Below, one piece after another: positions 1 to 9,675 of a DNA stretch of 64,000 bases; position 1 is the stretch's first letter, and every line of letters begins with the position of its first letter. The DNA comes from Atrina japonica. Taxonomy: Eukaryota; Mollusca; Bivalvia; Pterioida; Pinnidae. The position numbers and the translations under genes were made by a program. Location: contig BROG01000442.1 in the NCBI GenBank assembly GCA_030159075.1, forward strand, positions 189,501 to 253,500. The letters are read 5' to 3'. A model generated the notes under the pieces. The model was not told the origin of the DNA. It did not search any database and was given only the letters and a program-made list of their open reading frames with translations.

Positions 1-1833
1 CCCCCAGTACACCTAGCAGCCTATCTTGGTCACTGTGGCATACTGGAGGATCTCTTTAAGCATGGAGCAAAGAGCGGTGATATTGCAGGTTTATGCTATC
101 CAGAGCAGCATAAGCCCCTGAGAACACATAGCTTTCTTGGGTTGATAGACTATACAGTGTACAAGTGTAAGCTAAATGTACATCTACCAATCTTCAGTGC
201 AATAGCAAAAGATAACATTCAATGTGTGAAACTGATAATTAATCGTATGCAAGAAGAAGGTGTGGTCATTCCTTTACCATCAGCTCTTCTTCATTTTGCG
301 TGTCACAGAGGTGCGATCAATTGTATTCAGTACTTTGTCTCAAAATACCCTGGAACAATAAACACATTGGATGAAAACAGGGATACCCCTCTACTTGCTG
401 CCGTTGTTTGGGGAAAAGATTGTGCTAAATGTCTCATTGACAATGGTGCCGATGTTAAAATGGTATCAAAAATTGGAGAAACAGCTCTTCACAGACTTTA
501 TAGAAATGACATTGATGGTCTATTTTCTATCTATGATACAACCAAGTACTTGCTGACTACGGGGATAGAACAACTGGTAAATCAGTCGAATGATGCTATG
601 GAAACACCTCTGCATTACCTTGTGACCCATGTGTCCTTCATAGGCGGGGACCTCTTACATCCATGTAAAGGGCAAGGCCATGTTTCAAGATGGCAGTTAC
701 AACCAGATTATCAGGATCAAGTCATTAAGACCTTGAAACTCCTACTTCAGTTTAATGCAGATGTATTAAAAAACAATGGACATCGATTGCAGCCAATTAA
801 TCGTATGATGCATATTGCATTGAAAATGTGTGATCCCGACCGACAAGACTGGCCATCATGTGTAAGAAGTTGTATTGACTCTAAATATCTTTATCGGAAC
901 AGTTTTAAGTACTTACATCTTGCCTTAGAAGTTTTGTTGGAGAATAGGTCTGATCCAAATATTCCTTGTTGTGAAGGGCACACTCCATACACACTACTGT
1001 TACTTTGCTTGCTTGAGATGGACATAGAAGAAATGTGTATGCAATCTCCTGATATCATTCAATCTTTCATTACTCTTCTTCAGTATGGTGCTAACCCTAA
1101 TTTTGTATTTGCCAACAAAGGAACTTGTTCCACAGTACTGGCAAAAGTTGCTTTGAGGATAATGAAGGGTGCTACCACAGCAAGTTCAAATAAAACACGC
1201 GAAGAATTTACAGATTTAATTTGTCAATTACTATCTGTACATTTTAGATATGGATTAAATCCCAACCACATCACCCAAGTAAAAAGCACACATCTAGGAG
1301 GTGGTACAGGAAATGCAGTGATAGAATTTGTCAGATTAGCTGAACATGCTTCAAAACCATCAGATTTCATTGCCATTCGTAGGTGGTTGTGCACTATATT
1401 TCAGTGGGGTGCAGATCCAGATATAGAACCATATCCATCAGAACCTATCATATGCCACTCTCAAAGCTCTATCTTTTTACGTCACCAAGGTACTCAACCA
1501 GTCAACCATTATATCAATGAAGCTAAGGATTTAGATGGTGCTTTTCAAGATGGTTATGGACAGGAACTTTTACTTTTGTTTTACAACACAATGAGTCACG
1601 ATAAGCTTTATGAGTGCCTTAATTCTGCACGTTCCCTGACAAGATTTCATCCACTTTGTGCTTCTGGAAGGCAGTTTTTGTCATTTTTGAATAGTTTAGC
1701 AGAGAATCCAAGGAGTCTGATGCAGATATCACGTGTTGTGATTTACAAGGCCATTGGTAGAGATCTAGTCAGAAAGGTTCCTCAGCTGCCTTTACCTAAA
1801 GCAATGAGAGCCTATCTTTTGGAGGTGCAGTGA
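1..1833 (+). CDS. Ankyrin-repeat and SOCS-box protein (ASB-like), 5' partial
   Basis: The frame is open from base 1 to a TGA at 1831-1833 (610 codons), so the start lies outside the window. The first codons already read as an ankyrin repeat (PVHLAAYLGHCGILEDLF), so the apparent TTG start at 142 is not real. Further ankyrin units follow, for example around 420-500 (TPLLAAVVWGKDCAKCLIDN) and 590-640 (METPLHYLV). The last 40 residues form a SOCS box: a BC-box-like SLMQISRVVIYKAIG followed by a Cul5-box-like LPLPKAMRAYLL. In the ASB family the ankyrins bind substrate and the SOCS box recruits Elongin B/C and Cullin-5 to form a ubiquitin ligase; that role is inferred. No intron is visible here. 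The ankyrin plus C-terminal SOCS architecture is clear, but the exact ASB subfamily is not. Confidence 0.85.
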   Translation, partial: PPVHLAAYLGHCGILEDLFKHGAKSGDIAGLCYPEQHKPLRTHSFLGLIDYTVYKCKLNVHLPIFSAIAKDNIQCVKLIINRMQEEGVVIPLPSALLHFACHRGAINCIQYFVSKYPGTINTLDENRDTPLLAAVVWGKDCAKCLIDNGADVKMVSKIGETALHRLYRNDIDGLFSIYDTTKYLLTTGIEQLVNQSNDAMETPLHYLVTHVSFIGGDLLHPCKGQGHVSRWQLQPDYQDQVIKTLKLLLQFNADVLKNNGHRLQPINRMMHIALKMCDPDRQDWPSCVRSCIDSKYLYRNSFKYLHLALEVLLENRSDPNIPCCEGHTPYTLLLLCLLEMDIEEMCMQSPDIIQSFITLLQYGANPNFVFANKGTCSTVLAKVALRIMKGATTASSNKTREEFTDLICQLLSVHFRYGLNPNHITQVKSTHLGGGTGNAVIEFVRLAEHASKPSDFIAIRRWLCTIFQWGADPDIEPYPSEPIICHSQSSIFLRHQGTQPVNHYINEAKDLDGAFQDGYGQELLLLFYNTMSHDKLYECLNSARSLTRFHPLCASGRQFLSFLNSLAENPRSLMQISRVVIYKAIGRDLVRKVPQLPLPKAMRAYLLEVQ

Positions 1834-1957
1834 ATATACAAGTATAAAATGGCTAGACAATGGATATATGATGTGAACAAAGGAAATATGGCGTCATTGA
1901 GGTCACATGTAATAACACATGACAGTTCACAGATTGCTCAATTGTTAGATATTGATG

Positions 1958-2604
1958 TTTTTTTAGCTCACCGAAGGCTCAAGTGAGCTATTGTGATCAT
2001 TCCCCATCCATCGTCTGGCTTCCACCTGTAAATATTTTCGACTTCTTCTCTGTTACCACTAGATTTTGATGAAACTTGACAGGAAGCAAGTGCTCAAGGT
2101 CCTTTACCAACTTTGTAGTTTTCAGCCAGATTGGCCTAGGGGTGGATCCAGGGTGGGGGCCGAATAAGTCCCAAAAGGTACCCTTCTTTAAAAATCTTCT
2201 TTAAAAAATCAGAACCTGCATGAATTAAAAAATGGATTTACATGGATATATGATTCAAGTTAGAAATCGGAATATTAATTTTTGACACAGTTTTGAAGTC
2301 TTTTCAGACTTTGTCATTTTCATTCATTTTTGCATGATTTCCTCAAATTATCTCCCTTTGAATTCACTTTGATGCATTCATTTAATGTGTTTTACTTGTA
2401 ATTAGGTGAAGAAATGTTTTTGTACAAGAATTTTACCAAAATTTAATTTCTAGAATTTTTTATGAATTTCTTAATACAGCAATATTTATATTTCGTGGCC
2501 AGATCAGTCTACATGTACATATTCTTCTTGGTCTTCTTTCCACATTTGTAGATGGTTCTCAGGTGAGCGATTGAGGCCCTCTTGGGCCTCTTGTGCCTCT
2601 TGTT
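1958..2604. repeat. Dispersed repeat with AGCTCACC/AGGTGAGC-like ends
   Basis: The segment starts with TTTTAGCTCACCGAAGGCTC and ends with CAGGTGAGCGATTGAGG followed by GCCTCTTG-type repeats, so its ends are roughly inverted. Pieces of its interior recur at about 3340-3760 and 4430-4575, with TTTTTAGCTCACC again at 3078-3091 and TTTAGCTCACCTCC near 4558. I read this as a degenerate non-autonomous mobile repeat, seen in several fragments here. No coding capacity is visible. Confidence 0.5.
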
Positions 2605-3880
2605 TTGAATTGATGCTCTCTGTATTCTGACAATTTAATGTCATAACTACAAATTAGTTGCACCTTCCACAGAAATGGTTCCTTATTCTTTAGTTAAGTT
2701 TTGATGTACATGTAGCATGCATTTTTCTAAATCTTGCCATTCCAGTTTGAATTTAGTATTGTACATAAGATTGCAAAATCCTGTAGGGGTGCTAAATTTA
2801 TCTACCGCAGTCAATTTCAATCCTAATGACATGATTAAAATTGATAGTAAAAAGGCTAATCACGGCTTCAAGGTCATGTGAGAAATATATTCCTGGACAA
2901 AAACAGGAATCAATTGATCAATGTTAGATTCCTTTTTATCAAAATTATTTACGAATGTAATGCTGAAGTTATCTAGGAGCTTTTATAAATTAAGACGAAC
3001 ATACATTTCCCCCTTGAAAGATATTTCTATCATGTCTGGGAATCGGTTGAAAGATATCATATCAAAATGTTTTATCGTTTTTAGCTCACCTAGCATGAAG
3101 AATGTTGTTTGCCAGCATTCAATACAGTTAACCGTTTACAAAAAAGTCGACTTTTGGATTAAAACCATACTGACAAAACAATAAATCATCCTTTGAGTTT
3201 CTATATGTAATTAAGGAATTGTGTGGTTCATGCTTGTCAAGTGATAAATATGTCCGCAGGATGGATAATGTTTGTATCCCCAAAAGATTTAGATGTTTAT
3301 TTTGTTTGAAAAATAGGTGAATCTCTAGTCTCTATACCTCCCGGTAACCACTAAAATGGTTCGAGGTTTTGCAATATGAAGTGTTGAGAGTTTTGGGAGT
3401 TGGTCTCGGAGTGTACCCCTCTTTGAAAATGTTCTCCAGAATGGCTGCATGAATTGAAAAAGAAGTTGCGTCTGTTGGATATACATGTATATGGATGTCC
3501 ATGGACTTTGATGATACTACTTATTGTTTATGGTGGTGCTGTTTGGTCTGTTAGATCTAGGGTGGTGCAAAACAGGTTTGAGGGTACCCTCCTTTTGAGA
3601 CACATTTTCTCCATCTGGACCACTGCAACACATGGACAAGGATTCGTAAATGAGTGTTATTGTTTTTGGTTGTGTTCTGAAATCAAATTTTGATGCAGTC
3701 GTGATGTCTTTTTGACTTTGTCGTTTTCATTGAATTTTTGTGATTTTAACCCCCTCCCTTGTTAAGGTAAACAATGGTTATAAGTGCAAAGTGATTTTTT
3801 ATTTATTTAGTTGAAAATGGGTGCATGTATACCATATTTGACTTTTTCTCCAGACACAGTTGATCGACTTAGGCGAACAG
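2605..3880. other. Gene-free stretch with fragments of the AGCTCACC repeat
   Basis: AT-rich DNA. The ORFs here (2921-3184 and 3454-3693) have low-complexity or random composition and no recognisable domain. Parts of 3340-3760 resemble the interior of the 1958-2604 repeat. Confidence 0.5.
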
Positions 3881-3887
3881 GACAGGG

Positions 3888-4280
3888 CATTGATATTTTA
3901 CATATAGATTCCTTATGACCAGAGTTTTCATTTGGGATCTTGACTTTTGACCTAGTAACCTTAAACTTTGACCTAGTTTTTAAAAACATATTTTTTAAAT
4001 CATGGGGGATTGTACTTTGATATTTCACAGATTTCTTATGACCATAGCTTTCATTTGGTACTTGACTTTTGACCTAGTGACCTTGGACTTTGACCTACTT
4101 TCCAAAAACTTAACCTCGGCTTTACCTTTTAATCCAGTGCGGATATGGCTTTGGTATTTCACATATAGATTTATTATGACCAGAGCTTTCATTTGGTACC
4201 TTGACTTTCGGCTTCGTGACCTTGACTTTAGACTTTGACCTACTTCAAAATGTTTAACCTGAGCTGAAGGATTCCACATA
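3888..4280. repeat. About 3 tandem copies of a ~122-139 bp repeat rich in TTTGACCT
   Basis: The phrase TTATGACCAGAG..TTTCATTTGG followed by CTTGACTTTTGACCTAGT and CTTTGACCTA recurs with phrase starts near 3912, 4034 and 4173. Spacing is uneven, so the copies are diverged. The ORFs on both strands here are artefacts of the repeat. Confidence 0.6.
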
Positions 4281-5002
4281 TTTACCAGTCCTTTGACTTT
4301 TAAACCTGGCAGCTGTGGGTCATATACCTATTTTGATAATTTACACCAATTTCAGTGTGCTTTTTCGACAAGTGACAACTCTTGTTTAACAATTCAAAAC
4401 AGGAAGGCTGTTATTTTTCAAACTGTCGGATTTTTCTTGTAGACAACCGAATGGATTCTGAAAAAATTGTTTTGCTACATTATTCAAGTTGGTATTTTTC
4501 GTAGAAATCAGAAAATTAAATTTTTGATGTCTTTTCAGACTTCGTTATTTTATCCTATTTAGCTCACCTCCATTCTATTAGACATATATTCATGCTAATA
4601 AAAAGGGTGTTGTATTGGACCGGATGTAGAGTCCTGTCCTTTAGCACCTCTGCCCAGCTCAGTTGAGCGTTATGGTCCATTGGTCTCATGTTATTTTGTC
4701 GTAAATTAGTGTAATGATTATTTCTGTGTTTGATGCCTTTTGAATTATACTGTATTGTAATAGAACATTACATCATTTTGTGTTTGATAACTTTATCGAA
4801 AGGATAGTAATTTTCAAATCCTAAGAGGTTGAACTGAAGTTATAGTAAATTAATAAGGAAATCTCCTCTCTTGTTTTGCTAGTCAGGAATAATTAATTGT
4901 AAATAATTATATCATTTCAAGTATTTTACTGATGTAATGTATACAGGAGGTTCATTTCATGCCCTTACACCAATTTACTCTAATCATTGGACTGGCAATG
5001 CT

Positions 5003-5118
5003 GGACCCAGTTGCACAACACATTGTTAAATTCAACGTACAGTTAGCCCATTGGTTTAATATTGGTTAACTTCACGTTTAATTTAACAACCTGTTGACAG
5101 TGTAGTGCAACTGGGTCC
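5003..5118. mobile_element. Short MITE-like element with 14-bp terminal inverted repeats
   Basis: GGACCCAGTTGCAC at 5003-5016 is matched perfectly in inverse by GTGCAACTGGGTCC at 5105-5118. Between them are smaller inverse matches (GTTAAATT.. / ..AATTTAAC). The 116-bp size, perfect terminal inverted repeats and lack of coding capacity fit a MITE. Target duplication was not established. Confidence 0.6.
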
Positions 5119-6639
5119 TGGGCTAACTAAATATAAACAAAACGTTTTAACTCAATCAAACATTTTGAAGAGCTTGATTATGTACAAGGTATTTCAGAAG
5201 GATAGTTTATTCACTTTCAAGTTTTTTATACAACCAAAATTTTAAGCTACATCCTTTGTTTCCCACCTTTGTAATAATAGCAGTGCCATTGACAATTTCT
5301 ATGCCCCCTTAATGTAGATTAAAGGTTTGAGACATTTTGTAGTTTTAGTGGTCTGTCCATCAAATAACAATAGTTTCCTTCCACAAATCTTTAAAAACTT
5401 TCATATTTGTTATAGTGCTTTTATATCATTGAGATCTCAAATCTAGACGAATATTTGCCATATTTAAACTTGTCCTAAAGGATTGATGGATATGACAAAA
5501 GGCCTGAGTTATAAGTTTTAATAATCTTACCCTAACCCTAACACTATAATGTTAATAAATTAACTGTTCCTTAAACACACTGCGTTCAATGTGATATGTA
5601 AAGACAACCTTTGACGCACTTCTTGTCATGTATATATATATAGTAGGACATAAATGAATTCGCAAATATATATTTCACTGTACAAATATGTACAATGTAG
5701 TAATTTTACATTTGTTTGATTTTGTCTGAATTGAGTAGACATCCGAAATAAATGAAAACCGACAGTTTAACCCTAGTAATCGGGGCCAAATTTTGATAAT
5801 ATTTCCGTTAGTTTACATCCATATATGTCTTCGGTATCAATGGTTTTATTTTGGTGTTTATGAAGTACGTCATAAATCCTTTCATTATCTTTGTAATAGA
5901 CATGGAAATGGCATTGCTAGAATTTTACTCTCACGAAGAATGAAAAAACAAATAGATTGGAATGGCATTTCTAGCACATGAGTACTAGAACATCAACTTT
6001 CTGTGAATCAAGTTTTGCCTCAGCCTTTGGAAAGGTGAGTTTGTAGGTGCCTTGTTATTTCTGTATTTTGTTTTTATATGTAAAAGTTACAGATCCCAAT
6101 TATTTGTCTACTAATTATTTTTTACTTTAATCTTATTTGTCAAAGGAATGTTATTCACTCTGTATATTTCATTATTGCTTTGCAGTTGGAAATCAATAAT
6201 TATTTCCAACAAATTCCATTGATTTTCCACAAATTGTTTTTATTATGTATTGTTACAGTCAGTCAATCAGAGTTGATTTAACGTGCGGCGTGACTACTCA
6301 AAGCCCTTGCCACACGCTTATTGTTACACGATCTCTCCAGCATATATGGTTATAATGTTTGTTTTAGTATTTTCGTCAATGATCATTAAGTGATTCCTCG
6401 GGTCCTCATGTGATGCGTTTTATTGATATGTTCGTATCTGTTTACAAGGTGCTCTCTTAGTGTGCAATATTTTGTTTACATTAAAAATGACAATAGTATT
6501 ACAGAGTTATGAATCATTGCGTATGTTAATTAAAGACTGCTTCCTGTTTGTGTACAGTTCTCATTAAAATACATTTTCTGAAGATTCTTTTACTTTCATT
6601 AACTTATTATTGTGCTCCATTTGTAAGTGACAACAACTG
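5119..6639. other. Gene-free AT-rich stretch
   Basis: No convincing ORF, RNA or repeat array. There is a two-unit CCCTAACCCTAAC motif near 5529-5541 and a short SINE-like or repeat fragment around 6258-6320 (AATCAGAGTTGATTTAACGT). Confidence 0.4.
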
Positions 6640-7026
6640 GTGAAGATTCCGCTGACAGTGGCTTGTCGAATATCCTGCTCTCAATCAAGGTTCTGGTCTT
6701 GTTATTTTGAGGAAAAGGTGCTGATCATTGAATATGACATATCGCAGCTCTGTCGAGATGCCCGGATGTTTGGATTCCCCAAGTTTAACTCTGCACTCGT
6801 TTTTGACATTGAAACACATTTCTTTGAATATGGTTCAGTCATTGTGTATAACTCTCGTAGTGGTAAGCGTCGTAAGTCGTTGAAAGAATTCAGTTGCGTG
6901 CGCAACTCTTTAGAAATTAAAACATCCGGGGATGACATCATCCTGATTGTTCCTCGTAAAGTGAAAGTTCGAGTCATTCAGACGAGATTTGAAAATCAAG
7001 GCTCTTTTACCTTAATTTACCCCTAA
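6640..7026 (+). CDS. Uncharacterised ORF of about 128 codons, possible exon
   Basis: This frame is open between stops at 6628 and 7024 and starts only at a GTG, so if real it is more likely a terminal exon than a whole gene. The product is not low-complexity: it has alternating hydrophobic strands in its C-terminal half (GDDIILIVPRKVKVRVIQTR, then GSFTLIYP) that would suit a beta-sandwich end such as a CUB-like domain. That resemblance is weak and is my inference. No family is recognised, and no matching upstream exon was found. It may simply be a chance ORF. Confidence 0.2.
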   Translation: MKIPLTVACRISCSQSRFWSCYFEEKVLIIEYDISQLCRDARMFGFPKFNSALVFDIETHFFEYGSVIVYNSRSGKRRKSLKEFSCVRNSLEIKTSGDDIILIVPRKVKVRVIQTRFENQGSFTLIYP

Positions 7027-8108
7027 TTGATTTTCATATATCTTTTATATGATTGTAAAGTCCTTTCACTTCTAATTTAGATAATTCTTTAGGCGGGATC
7101 AAACACTACCATTTTGATGAATGGTATAAGTATATGTTATGTTTTGATTATTTAAAGCCGAAAATCGTAAGTTGCAATTAATCTATCGGACTCTCCTAAT
7201 ATATCAAACAAACAAATTTCTCTGCTCCGCTGAAAAGTTCCAAATAAATCACAAGTATGTAAACATAACATGGTATGATCATTTTATTGCACTGGATAAA
7301 TAAAAAAAGAATAAATAAGAAACAAGATGGACCACAAAGGATAACATTTGACTAAATAAACGGCATTAATAGAAAAAAATATCTGACAAATCGAAGTCAT
7401 GATAACCAACTTCTGCTATGTTATGTTATACCCAAATACTGTTTCAATGTAAATTCTTCCCTGATTCGTAACTTGCATAACTGTGATTACAGAGGTGTAT
7501 TGAGTGTTTTAGCTGTCAACATACAGCTGACGTTTTGGGACTATCGCTTCGTATGGATCAAAGTATTAGTTATATTACGGTATGGACACACTTTTCTGTA
7601 TCATTTCAACCTTAATGTTTCTCACAACACGATTTATATCTAATGTTAGTTGTAAGATATAACCTGTATCACAATATGCAAACTTAATCTCTTAGATGGT
7701 TTACTACTGGGGGCTTTTTTCAATATATCCATCCACAACATAGTGCTTTCACTTTATTAATAAAAATTCAGTTAAACTCCTCCAACTTCACCAATATGGG
7801 ACTACATGACATGATCAGGATGGAGGACTACGAAGATTTTTGTGAGTTTCAACATAAACCTTGCATTAACTGTATATATGATTTATTTTGATAATTGACC
7901 AGGATACAAATAAATCATAATGTAAGCTTCTCTTTTTTGAAGACCAAAATTTATCTTAAAGTTCAATAAATTGCTGCGTTAAATCCCATTTTAGATAATT
8001 TATAAGATTTCCATCGAATTGATTCATAGCCAAAGTATATATCTCGAGTAAACTGCGGTTTGAACATTCCTGTAGGTGATTATTCCGTACACTTGTTGAT
8101 TGTGATAA
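7027..8108. other. Gene-free stretch; probable 3' flank of the tyrosinase gene
   Basis: AT-rich and without coding potential. Because tyrosinase is on the minus strand, its 3' UTR should lie here. A reverse-strand AATAAA (TTTATT at about 7753-7758) is a candidate polyadenylation signal roughly 350 bases past the stop. Confidence 0.35.
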
Positions 8109-9675
8109 TCATTCTCGATGATCACAGTAAAACTGTACGATGACTGCTTGATTCTGTAACTCTGGAATATTATCTATGCTATTTAGATCCCAGGACATTC
8201 TAACGGCATCACCATAATTTTTACCATATTCCCAGGGAGTTGCATCGGTAACTTTTAGAGCACCTGAACACTTGTGATATCCTTTAGAATGACGATTAAG
8301 ACAGTATGCTTGACAAAGTCGTCCACATGCATCGTATGCCGACACAAGAACTTCCGTTTGTATTTTCGTTGGCTTTTTTAGAGCAATATAGGTAGTTGAT
8401 TCAGTGAAGGCTTGGCGTAAATCTACTACGACATATTCGTCATAGTTACCCTGATAATTCAGACCATCAGAGCGTATATGAATGCGTCCAACTGAGCCAT
8501 CACCAGTTTTCGACTTACATAGTTTAGAGGCTGGCATAATATTCTCTGAAAAATATGGCTTAATTTCTTGGTAAGAGTCCGGGTTGTAAATGTCCCTGTC
8601 TTGAACAGCAAAGCCGTCAAATATTGCGTACGCATTGAAGTGACGATTTTCTGGAGAACGTTTACTCACTACCCGTACTGGTATGAAAACCCAATTTCTT
8701 GTGTCACTAATAGAATCAATCTCAAATGTATTCTGACTAGAATAGGACACCCAAGAACCAGGACATTGCTGAGCCATCAATTGTGGTTGATTATCATACT
8801 CGTTCTGCCAACTGTCTTCTGTTGCACGTTTCTTGCGACCGAAAGGAGGCGGAGCTCCTACTGGTGGACCCGGAGGCATATTTGGCCCTGGACCTGGAAC
8901 CATCTGTGGCATACCTGGACCAATACCTTGACCTGGTCCAACTGGCGGACCCATAGCCCCACCAGGTGGTAAATTTGGATTGATAGGTCTACTAGTTAGT
9001 GGCATACATCTTGGAGCTCCTGTTGCCATATTACAAGTCAGATATCGAGATCCACATGTTGGTCGGTTAAAGGAGCATGTTGGATGGGGCTGGTAAGTGT
9101 AAATGTCAGTGGTAAACATATTACTTATTCCAAACACATTAGGCAAATCGCTAAAACCGGTTGGAGTAAAGGGGGCATGGCTCTGTGGTCCAAAATTTTG
9201 GGGGTAATCCTGAGATGGGTCAATTCCCATGGCTATTTGTTGTTGCCGAAATATTTCCCATATGTAGTCAACAAATGCGTGGTGTAAAAAGAAGATGGGA
9301 TCAAAAGCAGATGTTTCCATTGGTTCCATCTGACCTCCTATCCAAGTATGTGCATCGCCGTGGTAGTTTTCAATATTGTAAAGATCAGGGGCAGCAGGTT
9401 CCGTTATTTGAGCCATTCGAGTTCGAGACAAAATGTTCATAACCGCTTGTCGAGTGAACAAGACTCCACCGGCTTGACCGATGTTTCGAATAAGCGGACC
9501 AGAAGGTGTTTGCCAAAATGCAAAGGGTCCAACATTTACTAAACCATTTCCGTTTCCAATAAATTCTGCTGTCCAAATGTTAGACATTGTTGGGTCCATC
9601 ATGGAATCGTCCATTGTTGAATCCCAGTAGGGAAGAGTAACATCCGGGACCTTTTGTCTGAGAGCGTTTTCCATG
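8109..9675 (-). CDS. Tyrosinase coding exon 3: copper-B site and C-terminal domain
   Basis: Starts after TTTATTTCAG at 9676 with the last base of a split Ile codon, then MENALRQK. The open frame to 9722 is intron. It contains LPYWDST, HGDAHTWIGG and DPIFFLHHAF (copper B), the Gly/Pro linker, GRKKR, and a C-terminal domain with CGRLCQAYC, ending VQFYCDHRE before TGA. Confidence 0.9.

Noticed and set aside
5529..5541. Interstitial telomere repeat (CCCTAACCCTAAC)
   Set aside because: Only two units; expected by chance or as a trace, not an array.
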